Source of the DNA: Parabacteroides merdae ATCC 43184
GTDB taxonomy: Bacteria; Bacteroidota; Bacteroidia; Bacteroidales; Tannerellaceae
NCBI RefSeq assembly: GCF_025151215.1
Contig: NZ_CP102286.1
Span: 3,410,001-3,474,000, forward strand
Reading direction: 5' to 3'
DNA: 64,000 bases
In this document: positions 8,706 to 17,484 of the stretch, in pieces
How the letters are laid out: every line of letters begins with the position of its first letter
How positions within the stretch are numbered: the stretch's first letter is position 1
The notes under the pieces: generated by a model
What the model saw: the letters and a program-made list of their open reading frames with translations, nothing else
What the model was told of the DNA's origin: nothing
Database searches by the model: none
Position numbers and translations under genes: made by a program

Positions 8706-9128
8706 TCATTCCTTATATTTCAAATCGAAACGGCCTTCCGTAATGCGTCCTCCCTCGAAAGTGCCGCTGAACACGCCGTCCGACATACGGGAGATGTAGA
8801 CCTTGCCATCTTCCATATTTTGATTTTCAAAAGAGAGATTCACATAAGGAAGCGTTTCTCCCTCCTTGGGATCGGCAATCGTAAAACGGATATACGAACC
8901 GAGACCGACCTGCGCCGAAACCGTCACGCTGGAACCCTCTTCCCGCTCCAAATATTCCGCAGAAGGCATCCCCCACCGGCCGCTTGTATACACCCAGCCG
9001 TCAACCAAGCAACCAAATGTATTCGCCCCGGTCGTAGTAGCTTCGGGCATGATCGTCGGATCGACCGATTCGTTCTCTTCACAGGCCACACAAAACAGCA
9101 ACAAACAGATAAATAACAGATGTCTCAT
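8706..9128 (-). CDS. small lipoprotein of unknown function
   Basis: A 140-residue lipoprotein. The signal MRHLLFICLLLFCVAC ends in a lipobox cysteine, followed by a short acidic linker. The mature part has the phrase TFGCLVDGWVY, seen in small Bacteroidota lipoproteins whose fold begins by describing a modified internal region, and a repeating hydrophobic pattern suggesting a beta-sandwich. It starts 12 bp after the outer membrane-like gene that precedes it on the minus strand, so the two are likely co-transcribed. No function is assigned. Confidence 0.65.
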   Translation of the reverse strand: MRHLLFICLLLFCVACEENESVDPTIMPEATTTGANTFGCLVDGWVYTSGRWGMPSAEYLEREEGSSVTVSAQVGLGSYIRFTIADPKEGETLPYVNLSFENQNMEDGKVYISRMSDGVFSGTFEGGRITEGRFDLKYKE

Positions 9129-9140
9129 AACCGTATCTGA

Positions 9141-9800
9141 TTAAAAGTGTAAATTCATACCGAACAATAAGGATAATTGGGAGAAACATCCTCCGCCACC
9201 ACTCAATTCAGGAGATTCGACCTGCCATTTCTGACCGTGATACCTGACCGAATAGCTCTCAGAGGAGGTAACGATCCAATTCAATTTTGCAGAAATCCCC
9301 ACCAGCGGAGAAAGACGATACTCGCCTCCCGCCGACAGATTATAGGCCAGTTTATTCATTGACACATCCCGCGGCTTGCCGTACACAAAACTTTTATCTT
9401 TATAATGCTGATATCCCACCCCAGTCGATAAAGACAGATTGTATTTCTGCTTCACCATAAACAAGGCAAGCTGAGGCGCGAAATAATGCATCAGGATCTT
9501 GTCGGAACTTTCGTCATGAGTGTTTTTATAACGCCCACCCTGATAGATAAGTCCGGGAGCGAGTTTAAACGAACCGAAGATATATTTGTCTCCTAAGAAA
9601 TAATAATTGGCATCCCAGGCGATCCCATTCCGCAAATCATTCCGATAAGCATCGGAGTTGTTCGTGATCCCGATCATTTTCCCCAAATACCAGGAAGGCC
9701 CTGCATGAACGGAGAATATCGACTTCCCGACAGACGTCTCCTGGGCCAAAACCGACACAGCTTGTATCAACAGCCCTAACAAAAGTACATACTTTTTCAT
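9141..9800 (-). CDS. predicted outer membrane beta-barrel protein
   Basis: A 219-residue protein with a signal peptide (KKYVLLLGLLIQAVSVLAQ). It has alternating aromatic/hydrophobic strands such as FSVHAGPSWYLGK, NYYFLGDKYIFGSFK and LSAGGEYRLSPLVGISAKL, and ends in a strand finishing LLFGMNLHF. An aromatic C-terminal residue is typical of barrel proteins recognised by the BAM complex. The lipoprotein gene follows after 12 bp. No ligand or family name is claimed. Confidence 0.7.
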   Translation of the reverse strand: MKKYVLLLGLLIQAVSVLAQETSVGKSIFSVHAGPSWYLGKMIGITNNSDAYRNDLRNGIAWDANYYFLGDKYIFGSFKLAPGLIYQGGRYKNTHDESSDKILMHYFAPQLALFMVKQKYNLSLSTGVGYQHYKDKSFVYGKPRDVSMNKLAYNLSAGGEYRLSPLVGISAKLNWIVTSSESYSVRYHGQKWQVESPELSGGGGCFSQLSLLFGMNLHF

Positions 9801-9904
9801 ATCATTTCTTTTAGACTTATAATCATAAATATAAGATGCTCAAAACCAGTCAAACGTTGCACAGGCTGTTACGACAAGATCGTATTGTTTCTCCTATCCT
9901 ATCT

Positions 9905-10396
9905 TCAAAGCATCGCATGGTTCAGATAATGGATAAATTCAGGATCATCGGGTGCAATGATAAAGTTACCACGGCGGGAAGTCGTAATCAGAATACGGTT
10001 ATCAGAACGCCGGGCAAAAACTTTTACACGTCCGATAGCAGTAGAAGAAAAATATCCGAGATCACCAAACAACCAACCGACACCAAATGAACGGATCATT
10101 ATTCCTAAATCCAGCCGGTCGACCTCGCGAGCCGAAAGGATTTCCTCTATGTTTATATACGTCTTCCGAAAATACGCATCTATCACCAGTTTTTCTCCAT
10201 CCACAATAAAACGGTTTGGCATAAATCCTCGAGTAAGCATACAAAGGATCGAACTGACGGCAAACAAACCTAACAAAACAGACAGATTGCCATCCCAAGC
10301 CGGAAATATACAGATACCATATAAAAGCAGAAGCATGACAGACGTTTTTATTTTATTGGCATTGTCCATCGAAGAAGAAGATATCCGGGTTTCCAT
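9905..10396 (-). CDS. membrane protein with bacterial PH-like domain
   Basis: A 163-residue protein. Two hydrophobic segments (TSVMLLLLYGICIFPAW and LSVLLGLFAVSSILCML, about residues 19-55) are followed by a soluble domain that resembles bacterial PH domains: VDGEKLVIDAYFRKTYINIEEI, RSFGVGWLFGDLGYF and FIIAPDDPEFIHYL. The phrase about GWLFGxxGYF and the closing APDDPE are the usual marks of this group. Function is unknown. The first ATG has a plausible AGGA-type ribosome binding site; a second in-frame ATG nine codons later is possible. Confidence 0.6.
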   Translation of the reverse strand: METRISSSSMDNANKIKTSVMLLLLYGICIFPAWDGNLSVLLGLFAVSSILCMLTRGFMPNRFIVDGEKLVIDAYFRKTYINIEEILSAREVDRLDLGIMIRSFGVGWLFGDLGYFSSTAIGRVKVFARRSDNRILITTSRRGNFIIAPDDPEFIHYLNHAML

Positions 10397-10467
10397 ACTC
10401 TTATTCCTTTAGTATTACTTAGATATTCCAAGACTCACAAATATAACAAAAATCCCGTACAAACTAT

Positions 10468-10475
10468 TATCTTTG
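10468..10475 (+). promoter_or_regulatory. Bacteroidota -7 promoter element (TATCTTTG) of the mnmG operon
   Basis: TATCTTTG matches TAnnTTTG and lies 26 bases before the mnmG start. A start of transcription shortly after 10475 would give a short leader. Confidence 0.6.
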
Positions 10476-10501
10476 CAAAAGAAACAAAGACAATTAGGAC
10501 A

Positions 10502-12379
10502 ATGACTTTCAATTACGATGTAATCGTGGTAGGTGCCGGTCATGCAGGCTGTGAAGCCGCAGCGGCAGCCGCCAATATGGGTTCAAAGACGCTTCTCATT
10601 ACAATGGATATGAACAAGATTGCACAGATGAGTTGCAATCCGGCAGTCGGAGGTATCGCCAAAGGACAGATCGTCCGTGAAATCGATGCCTTAGGCGGAT
10701 ATATGGGAATTGTGACGGACCGGACAGCCATCCAATTCCGTATGCTGAACCAAAGCAAGGGACCGGCCATGTGGAGTCCGCGCTCCCAGAGCGACCGCGC
10801 CCGTTTCATCGAATGTTGGCGGGGAATACTGGAAAACCTTCCGAACCTGTACATCTGGCAGGATACCGTACGCGAACTGTTGCTCGACGGAAATACCGTA
10901 TGCGGCGTAAAGACTTATATGGGAGTCGAGTTCCATGCGAAAAGCGTGGTTCTGACAAACGGGACTTTCCTGAACGGGCTCATGCATATCGGCCGGACAC
11001 AAATCAGAGGCGGCCGCATAGCCGAGCCGGCGGCAACCGGACTGACCGAACAACTGGTCTCATTAGGCATCAAATCCGAACGGATGAAGACCGGAACACC
11101 TGTGCGTATCGATGCACGCAGCGTGCACTTCGATGAAATGGCGGAACAGCCCGGAGAAAACGACTTCCATAAGTTCTCTTATATGGACACTTCGCACCGC
11201 GTTTTGAAACAACTTAGCTGTTGGACAACGTTCACCAACGAAGCCTGTCATGCAGTCCTGCGCGAAGGTCTCCCCGACTCCCCGTTGTATAACGGACAAA
11301 TCCAAAGCATCGGCCCACGTTACTGTCCGAGCATCGAGACAAAAATCGTAACGTTTGCGGACAAGCCACAACACCAACTATTCCTGGAACCGGAAGGTGA
11401 AACGACACAGGAATACTACCTGAACGGCTTCTCCTCCTCCCTTCCGTTGGATATCCAGCTACGTGCCTTGCAACAGATACCGGCATTCCGGGACATACAG
11501 ATCTATCGTCCGGGATATGCTATTGAATATGATTTCTTCGATCCGACGCAGCTCCACCATAATTTGGAAACAAAACTAATCCGCAACCTCTTCTTTGCCG
11601 GACAGATCAACGGGACGACCGGATATGAGGAAGCCGGCGGACAAGGATTGGTAGCCGGCATAAACGCACATATCAATTGCCACGGCGGAGATCCGTTCGT
11701 TTTAGGACGCGACGAAGCCTACATCGGCGTACTGATCGACGATCTTGTCACAAAAGGCGTAGACGAACCCTACCGTATGTTTACCTCACGTGCAGAATAT
11801 CGCATTCTGCTCCGCCAGGATGATGCGGACATGCGTTTGACGGAAAAGTCGTATCATCTCGGTTTGGCAAAGCAGGACCGCTACGATTTGTTGAAAGAGA
11901 AAAAGGCAAGCCGGGATGCGATTATTTCTTTCGCAGAAAACTACTCCATCAAACCGCAATATATAAACAGTGGTCTGGAGGCGTTGGGCACTACCCCGCT
12001 CGCACACGGATGCAAGTTGATCGAACTGATTCCACGTCCTCAGATCACCTTGGAGAATATCGCGGAACTGGTCCCGGCATTCCGGACAGAGCTGGACAAG
12101 GTCCCTGTTTCACGAAAAGAAGAGATCATCGAAGCGGCAGAAATATTAATCAAGTATAGCGGCTACATCCGCCGCGAGCAGATCATCGCCGACAAGATAA
12201 ACCGCCTGGAAAATATCCATATCAAAGGCAAGTTTGACTACAATGCGATCCAGTCTTTGTCTACGGAAGCCCGCCAGAAACTGACACGGATAGACCCAGA
12301 CACGATAGCCCAGGCAAGCCGTATTCCGGGTATCTCCCCAAGCGACATCAATATCCTCCTGGTGATGCTGGGACGCTAA
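10502..12379 (+). CDS. mnmG: tRNA uridine-5-carboxymethylaminomethyl modification enzyme MnmG (GidA)
   Basis: A 625-residue protein of full family length. The N-terminal FAD-binding motif is VVGAGHAGCEAA, followed by the conserved MSCNPAVGGIAKGQIVREIDALGG. With MnmE it installs the carboxymethylaminomethyl group on U34 of certain tRNAs. GLVAGINAH near residue 380 and the C-terminal helical domain are as expected. It is the first gene of a cluster with uvrC, dtd, a mazG-like gene and deoC. A parS-like site lies directly after its stop. In many bacteria gidA sits close to the replication origin. Confidence 0.97.
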   Translation: MTFNYDVIVVGAGHAGCEAAAAAANMGSKTLLITMDMNKIAQMSCNPAVGGIAKGQIVREIDALGGYMGIVTDRTAIQFRMLNQSKGPAMWSPRSQSDRARFIECWRGILENLPNLYIWQDTVRELLLDGNTVCGVKTYMGVEFHAKSVVLTNGTFLNGLMHIGRTQIRGGRIAEPAATGLTEQLVSLGIKSERMKTGTPVRIDARSVHFDEMAEQPGENDFHKFSYMDTSHRVLKQLSCWTTFTNEACHAVLREGLPDSPLYNGQIQSIGPRYCPSIETKIVTFADKPQHQLFLEPEGETTQEYYLNGFSSSLPLDIQLRALQQIPAFRDIQIYRPGYAIEYDFFDPTQLHHNLETKLIRNLFFAGQINGTTGYEEAGGQGLVAGINAHINCHGGDPFVLGRDEAYIGVLIDDLVTKGVDEPYRMFTSRAEYRILLRQDDADMRLTEKSYHLGLAKQDRYDLLKEKKASRDAIISFAENYSIKPQYINSGLEALGTTPLAHGCKLIELIPRPQITLENIAELVPAFRTELDKVPVSRKEEIIEAAEILIKYSGYIRREQIIADKINRLENIHIKGKFDYNAIQSLSTEARQKLTRIDPDTIAQASRIPGISPSDINILLVMLGR

Positions 12380-12387
12380 ACGTGGAA

Positions 12388-12403
12388 TGTTCCACGTGAA
12401 ACA
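12388..12403. other. parS-like centromere site (ParB binding)
   Basis: TGTTCCACGTGAAACA fits the published Bacillus-type parS consensus TGTTNCACGTGAAACA at every position. It starts 9 bases after the mnmG stop, inside the 84-bp gap before uvrC. The flanking bases extend it on the left into an 8+8-bp inverted repeat (ACGTGGAA, two bases, TTCCACGT), which could also form a hairpin. ParB/Spo0J would load here to spread and recruit SMC; the parAB genes are not in the window. Confidence 0.7.
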
Positions 12404-12463
12404 TTTACTTTAACAACAATAGCGTAAAAGACTGAAAATAGGATAGAAACAGATGCAAAAGAA

Positions 12464-14269
12464 ATGAGCACAACCGAGGAACATATAAAAAACATCCTTT
12501 CCGTCATACCGGAATCGCCAGGCTGCTACCAATACTTTGACGAGAAGGGAACGATCATCTATGTAGGCAAAGCAAAGAACCTGAAGCGTCGCGTTTCCTC
12601 CTATTTCAACAAAGAACACGACAGCAACAAAACACGTGTCCTGGTCAAGCAGATACGAGACATCAAATATTTTGTTGTCGACACGGAAGAGGATGCACTT
12701 CTTTTGGAGAATAACCTGATCAAGCAATATCGTCCTCGGTACAACGTGTTGCTGAAAGACGACAAAACCTATCCGTCCATCGTTGTCAAGAACGAATATT
12801 TCCCGCGCGTATTCCAAACCCGGAATATCGTACGGGACGGTTCGCGCTATTACGGTCCCTACCCTTCCATCTATACGGCAAAGGTCATGCTGCAAATGCT
12901 GAAAGAACTGTATCCGCTACGTACCTGCAAATATCCTCTTACTCCCGAATCCATTGCGAAAGGCCGGTATAAGGTATGCCTCGAATACCATATCAAGCAC
13001 TGCAAAGGGCCTTGTGAAGGATTGCAGACATTGGAGGAATACCAGCAAAACATTTCCGAAATAAAGGAAATCCTACGCGGGAATATCTCGCAAATAAGCA
13101 AACATCTGTATGAAGAGATGCAGAAACTGGCAGGAGAATTGCGGTTCGAAGAAGCACAGAAGATCAAAGAAAAGTATGAAGTCATCGAGAATTACCGCTC
13201 CAAATCGACAGTGGTCACCCCGATGCTCCACAATATAGACGTATTCTCACTGGCCGAAAACGAGAATTCCGCCTACATCAATTACCTGCATATCGGCAAC
13301 GGAGCGATCGTGCAAGCCTATACATTCGAATATAAAAAGCGTTTGGACGAGTCGAAAGAGGAGTTGCTCAGCTTGGGGATCATCGAAATGCGCAACCGCT
13401 TTAAAAGCACTGCACGCGAAATCATCGTTCCTTTTCCGTTGGATATAGAACTGGAAAACGTTTCGATCACCGTTCCGCAGCGCGGAGATAAAAAGAAGCT
13501 GGTGGAATTATCGGAAATGAACGTGAAGCAGTATAAGGTCGACAAGCTGAAACAGGCGGAGAAACTGAACCCGGAGCAACGCAGCACACGTCTTTTAAAA
13601 GAGATACAGGAGACGCTCCATCTCCCCAAATTACCGGCTCATATCGAGTGTTTCGACAATTCCAATATACAGGGAAGCGACGCGGTAGCTGCGTGTGTCG
13701 TCTTCAAAATGGCGAAACCATCGAAAAAAGATTACCGGAAATACAACATCAAAACGGTTGTCGGCCCGGACGACTATGCCTCCATGAAAGAGGTCGTACG
13801 TCGCCGCTACCAGCGTGCCATCGTCGAAGAGACTCCCCTGCCCGACCTGATCATCACCGACGGTGGAAAGGGGCAAATGGAAGTCGTACGCGAAGTGATC
13901 CAGGACGAACTGCACTTGGACATTCCGATAGCCGGGTTGGCAAAAGACGGGAAACACCGGACTTCGGAACTCCTGTTCGGCTTCCCTCCCGAAACGATCG
14001 GCATGCCGATACAAAGTTTCATGTTCAAATTCTTCACGCAAATACAGGACGAGGTGCATCGTTTCGCCATCACTTTCCATAAGGATAAGCGCAGCAAAAG
14101 CCAGACAAAATCCGAATTGGATACGATAAAAGGGATCGGAGAAAAGACAAAAGTATTACTTTTACGTCATTTTAAGAGCGTAAAACGAATACGTGAAGCC
14201 GGCTTCGACGAACTGAAAGAGGTAATCGGAGAAGCCAAAACAAAAGCATTATTAAATGGTTTAAAATAA
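12464..14269 (+). CDS. uvrC: excinuclease ABC subunit C
   Basis: A 601-residue UvrC, the dual-incision nuclease of nucleotide excision repair. The GIY-YIG domain at the N-terminus is PESPGCYQYFDEKGTIIYVG with KNLKRRVSSYF. A UVR (UvrB-binding) motif is near residues 205-235 (LRFEEAQKIKEKYEVIENY). The RNase H-like endonuclease domain contains ECFDNSNIQGSDAVAACVVF and LIITDGGKGQ. A C-terminal helix-hairpin-helix is at IKGIGEKTKVLLLRHFKSV. It is followed after 4 bp by dtd. In some related genomes apt lies between mnmG and uvrC (recalled, not checked); here only the parS-like site does. Confidence 0.97.
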   Translation: MSTTEEHIKNILSVIPESPGCYQYFDEKGTIIYVGKAKNLKRRVSSYFNKEHDSNKTRVLVKQIRDIKYFVVDTEEDALLLENNLIKQYRPRYNVLLKDDKTYPSIVVKNEYFPRVFQTRNIVRDGSRYYGPYPSIYTAKVMLQMLKELYPLRTCKYPLTPESIAKGRYKVCLEYHIKHCKGPCEGLQTLEEYQQNISEIKEILRGNISQISKHLYEEMQKLAGELRFEEAQKIKEKYEVIENYRSKSTVVTPMLHNIDVFSLAENENSAYINYLHIGNGAIVQAYTFEYKKRLDESKEELLSLGIIEMRNRFKSTAREIIVPFPLDIELENVSITVPQRGDKKKLVELSEMNVKQYKVDKLKQAEKLNPEQRSTRLLKEIQETLHLPKLPAHIECFDNSNIQGSDAVAACVVFKMAKPSKKDYRKYNIKTVVGPDDYASMKEVVRRRYQRAIVEETPLPDLIITDGGKGQMEVVREVIQDELHLDIPIAGLAKDGKHRTSELLFGFPPETIGMPIQSFMFKFFTQIQDEVHRFAITFHKDKRSKSQTKSELDTIKGIGEKTKVLLLRHFKSVKRIREAGFDELKEVIGEAKTKALLNGLK

Positions 14270-14273
14270 AGAT

Positions 14274-14726
14274 ATGAGAACATTGATACAACGGGTACAG
14301 CATGCCTCCGTAACCATAGACGGACAGCTGAAATCCAAAATCGGGAAAGGTCTGCTCGTACTGGTCGGTATTGAAGACCGCGACACGCAGGAAGATATCG
14401 AATGGTTGTGCAAGAAGATTGCCAACCTGCGCATCTTTGACGATGAAAACGGCGTTATGAACCGTTCTGTCGTCGAAACGGAAGGCGAAGTGATGGTGGT
14501 CAGCCAGTTTACCCTGCACGCCTCCACAAAGAAGGGAAACCGCCCTTCCTATATCCATGCCTCCAAACCGGACATAGCCATTCCAATGTACGAGGCTTTT
14601 TGCGCCGAGATGGGCTTGCAGATCGGAAAGGAAGTGCAGACCGGCACGTTCGGCGCCGACATGAAAGTGGAACTGGTGAACGATGGGCCTGTCACGATCT
14701 GGATCGACTCACAAAACAAAGAATGA
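14274..14726 (+). CDS. dtd: D-aminoacyl-tRNA deacylase
   Basis: A 150-residue DTD, which hydrolyses D-amino acids (and glycine mischarged on tRNA-Ala) from tRNA. The N-terminus MRTLIQRVQHASVTI, the SQFTL motif and the NDGPVTIWI motif, with its cross-subunit Gly-Pro, are all present. It is a homodimeric cytoplasmic enzyme. It lies 4 bp after uvrC and 6 bp before the mazG-like gene, so it is certainly co-transcribed. Confidence 0.95.
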   Translation: MRTLIQRVQHASVTIDGQLKSKIGKGLLVLVGIEDRDTQEDIEWLCKKIANLRIFDDENGVMNRSVVETEGEVMVVSQFTLHASTKKGNRPSYIHASKPDIAIPMYEAFCAEMGLQIGKEVQTGTFGADMKVELVNDGPVTIWIDSQNKE

Positions 14727-14732
14727 AAAGAT

Positions 14733-15065
14733 ATGGCAGAAATTACGCTTAAACAGGCACAGGAGCAGGTGGACAGCTGGATCAAAACGTATGGTGTCCG
14801 CTACTTCAACGAACTGACGAATATGACCATTCTGACCGAAGAAGTCGGCGAACTGGCCCGCATCATGGCCCGCACATATGGTGAACAATCTTTCAAGGAG
14901 AGCGAGAAACACCGCGATTTAGGCGATGAAATGGCCGATGTCCTATGGGTATTGCTTTGCCTTGCCAACCAGACAGGCGTCGACCTGACGGCTGCTTTCG
15001 AAAAGAACCTGCAAAAGAAAACGAACCGGGATAAAGAACGACATATAAACAATAAAAAACTATAA
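14733..15065 (+). CDS. MazG-like nucleotide pyrophosphohydrolase
   Basis: A 110-residue all-alpha NTP pyrophosphatase of the MazG/iMazG type. The metal-binding motifs are EEVGELARI (about residues 31-39) and DLGDEMADVLWVL (about residues 62-74), which fit the ExxE and ExxD pattern. It probably clears non-canonical nucleotides. Length matches single-domain family members rather than the two-domain E. coli MazG. Gaps to dtd and deoC are 6 and 4 bp, indicating one operon. Confidence 0.88.
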   Translation: MAEITLKQAQEQVDSWIKTYGVRYFNELTNMTILTEEVGELARIMARTYGEQSFKESEKHRDLGDEMADVLWVLLCLANQTGVDLTAAFEKNLQKKTNRDKERHINNKKL

Positions 15066-15069
15066 GATT

Positions 15070-16005
15070 ATGGTACACGAACACGATCACGAATGTGGAT
15101 GCGGACATCACCATCATGATGAAGACACCGAACATCTCCACACCAATAAATACCAGCAAGCATTCGCCAAATTCGAGGCGGCCGGCACAACGGAAGAAGT
15201 GACCGGACGGGTAAAGACACTGCTCGGAAAACATGGGAACGACAACTTCACTCCCGACGTTTTGAAGCAGATTCACGGTTTCATCGACCTGACTTCCCTC
15301 ACCAGTATCGACACGAAAGAGAGCATCTGGAAACTGGTCGACAAGGTGAACGATTTCGAAGGAACCCGCCCCGACGTACCCAACGTTGCCGCCATCTGCA
15401 CCTATCCCCTGTTTGTTGAGACGGTAAAAGAGGCCCTCTCCGCACAGGAGGTAAAGATTGCGTCCGTAGCAGGCGGTTTCCCTTCCTCGCAGACCTTCAT
15501 GGAAATAAAGATTGCCGAGACAGCGATGGCCGTCATGCAGGGAGCCGATGAAATCGACGTTGTCATGAACTTAGGCTATTTCCTCGAAGAAAATTATGAC
15601 GAACTTAGCGAAGAAATTCAAGAGATCAAAGAAAGCTGCCGTGATGCCAAACTGAAGGTCATCCTTGAGACAGGTGCTCTCCAGACTCCCGAAAGCATTC
15701 AGAAGGCGGCTGTCCTCGCAGTCTATTCCGGTGCGGACTTCATCAAGACATCGACAGGGAAAGGTTATCCGGGAGCCACTCCGGAAGCCGTTTACACGAT
15801 GTGCCAAGTCTTGAAAAAGTACCATTCCATCACGGGAAAACGTGTCGGTATTAAAGTTGCAGGCGGTGTCCGCACGGCAGAAGAGGCTGTCCGCTACTAT
15901 ACCATCGTCAAGGAAGTATTAGGAAACGATTGGTTGAATAAAGACCTGTTCCGCATAGGAGCCAGCAGTTTGGTGGAAGACATCGAACACCGTCTGGGAA
16001 AATAA
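15070..16005 (+). CDS. deoC: deoxyribose-phosphate aldolase with histidine-rich N-terminal tail
   Basis: A 311-residue class I aldolase that splits 2-deoxyribose 5-phosphate into glyceraldehyde 3-phosphate and acetaldehyde. The Schiff-base lysine is Lys226 in FIKTSTGKGYPGATPE. The second lysine is Lys262 in GIKVAGGVRT, and the proton-relay aspartate lies in DEIDVVMNLG. It is longer than the roughly 250-residue bacterial average. The first 25 residues (starting MVHEHDHECGCGHHHHDED) hold eight or more histidines and two cysteines and look like a metal-binding tail. It is the last gene of the mnmG operon and faces the polyprenyl synthase gene. Confidence 0.95.
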   Translation: MVHEHDHECGCGHHHHDEDTEHLHTNKYQQAFAKFEAAGTTEEVTGRVKTLLGKHGNDNFTPDVLKQIHGFIDLTSLTSIDTKESIWKLVDKVNDFEGTRPDVPNVAAICTYPLFVETVKEALSAQEVKIASVAGGFPSSQTFMEIKIAETAMAVMQGADEIDVVMNLGYFLEENYDELSEEIQEIKESCRDAKLKVILETGALQTPESIQKAAVLAVYSGADFIKTSTGKGYPGATPEAVYTMCQVLKKYHSITGKRVGIKVAGGVRTAEEAVRYYTIVKEVLGNDWLNKDLFRIGASSLVEDIEHRLGK

Positions 16006-16077
16006 GAAGAAAAGCAACGGGATATTTCTCACAAACCCATAGTCTTTTCTTCCAAAGATAACGACATAAATTCGGCT

Positions 16078-16158
16078 ACACCCGGATGTTCCCTCCCGCT
16101 ACACCCGGATCTACCCTAAACGAACACCCGGATGCAGGGATCGCCTACATCCGGGTGT
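16078..16158. repeat. bipartite intergenic element, module B, copy 2 (23-bp-period boxes)
   Basis: ACACCCGGAT starts at 16078, 16101 and 16124 (exact 23-bp period) and an inverted copy ATCCGGGTGT covers 16149-16158. The outermost boxes form a perfect 12-bp inverted repeat (16078-16089 with 16147-16158). Read on the minus strand the layout, inverted box then 25, 23 and 23 bp steps, is identical to 59615-59695. It lies between convergent genes, so a promoter role for them is unlikely. Confidence 0.8.
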
Positions 16159-16303
16159 CGTCGTGTTTATATAAGCAGTTCATTCATCTTTTTCCGTATC
16201 TTCCGGAAGTTTCTCCAAGGTACTATGCGCATTCAACGGAGAGATATCTTTATTTAGCTGTATTTCAAGCAATAATACTTTAACAAAAGGGGAACATGAT
16301 GGT

Positions 16304-16396
16304 ATGATAGATAAACATGATAGATGGAAAAGCAACTATCATATCTGAATCAGCTTGATATTCAAAGAATACAAGAAGAAAATGATAGTATGACAG
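16304..16396. repeat. bipartite intergenic element, module A, copy 2 (TATCAT boxes around a palindrome)
   Basis: Boxes ATGATAG at 16304-16310 and 16317-16323, CTATCAT at 16336-16342, then 12 bp to the near-palindrome TTGATATTCAA (16355-16365). After a further 16 bp comes the 8-bp-period pair ATGATAG (16382-16388) and ATGACAG (16390-16396). On the minus strand this has the same order as copy 1. It ends 14 bp before the stop codon of the polyprenyl synthase gene. Confidence 0.75.
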
Positions 16397-16410
16397 TAAA
16401 ACGTAAAAAC

Positions 16411-17385
16411 CTATTTACGGCGTTCTACGATGTAATCGGCAAGCAGCAGCAAACCTTCGCGTGCTTCCGATTCAGGAAGTGTCATCAAAACCTCGACCGC
16501 TTTGTCATGATATACCTGCATACGCTGTTCAGCATATTCGATTCCCCCGTTCGCTTTCGCAAAATCAATCAGCAAATCTATATTCTCTGTGGTAAAGTCT
16601 TTTTCATTTATGATATGAAGGCAATGTTCTGCCTCTTCTCTCCTACCCGTCTGCAACGCGTGCAGCAAGGGGAGCGTGACCTTTCCCTCCCGGATATCGT
16701 TGCCGGTCGGTTTGCCGATATTCGCTTCTTTGAAGTAGTCGAAGATATCATCTTTGATCTGGAAACAGTAACCTAAGTATTCGCCGAACTCACGGCATTT
16801 TTCCACCATTTCACCGGATGCCCCGGCAGAGATGGAACCGATCTCGGCACAAGCGGAAAGCAGCATGGCCGTCTTTTTCCGTATCACCTGCATATAGCAG
16901 GATTCGTCGATGATGCTTTCTTCGGCCGTTTCCAACTGCTTGATCTCCCCTTCCGAAAGATCGCGTCCGAGATTGGAAACAATACCTATGATTTGCAGAT
17001 TACCTGTCTGGATAGAACGGATCAACGCGGTGGAAAGGACATAATCGCCCACTAAGACAGAAATGCGGTTATCGAATATGGCATTCAAGGAAGGAACCCC
17101 GCGACGCTGTTTTGTCTCGTCGATCACATCATCATGAATCAGTGTGGCAGTATGAAGCAGTTCCAACAGAACAGCCGAATTGATCGTATTATCCGTTACC
17201 TGCCCACATGCTTTAGCCGTCAAAAGTACTAATAAGGGGCGGACATGTTTTCCGCTCGCATTCAGTATCTGGTCAATAGCTGATTGCAAACGATTCGTTT
17301 CGCTTCGCAGCGAAGCAGCAAACTCATCATTAAAACGTTTAAACTCTACGGCAACCGGTTGTTCTATTTTACTTCTATCCTTCAT
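16411..17385 (-). CDS. polyprenyl (all-trans) diphosphate synthase
   Basis: A 324-residue trans-prenyltransferase that extends allylic diphosphates with isopentenyl diphosphate, most likely making the menaquinone side chain. The first aspartate-rich motif is LIHDDVIDETKQRRG and the second is QIKDDIFDYF. The region GKHVRPLLVLLTAKA provides the IPP-binding lysine/arginine. Product length cannot be told from the sequence. The start at 17385 (MKDRSKIEQPVAVEF) is chosen over an ATG 72 bases upstream because the family N-terminus begins there. The gene is divergent from polA. Confidence 0.92.
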   Translation of the reverse strand: MKDRSKIEQPVAVEFKRFNDEFAASLRSETNRLQSAIDQILNASGKHVRPLLVLLTAKACGQVTDNTINSAVLLELLHTATLIHDDVIDETKQRRGVPSLNAIFDNRISVLVGDYVLSTALIRSIQTGNLQIIGIVSNLGRDLSEGEIKQLETAEESIIDESCYMQVIRKKTAMLLSACAEIGSISAGASGEMVEKCREFGEYLGYCFQIKDDIFDYFKEANIGKPTGNDIREGKVTLPLLHALQTGRREEAEHCLHIINEKDFTTENIDLLIDFAKANGGIEYAEQRMQVYHDKAVEVLMTLPESEAREGLLLLADYIVERRK

Positions 17386-17484
17386 AATTGATCCTAAGAT
17401 GCGCAAAAGTAACAAAAAGTATCGAGTAAGCGAGTTTTTTCGTACATTTACCGACAATTGTCACACTAAAACGTGTTAAAAGAG

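Noticed and set aside
12380..12463. apt gene between mnmG and uvrC
   Set aside because: Some Bacteroidota have apt here, but the gap is only 84 bp and holds just the parS-like site.
16021..16075. rho-independent terminator after deoC
   Set aside because: No stem with a T tract could be found before the boxes start at 16078.
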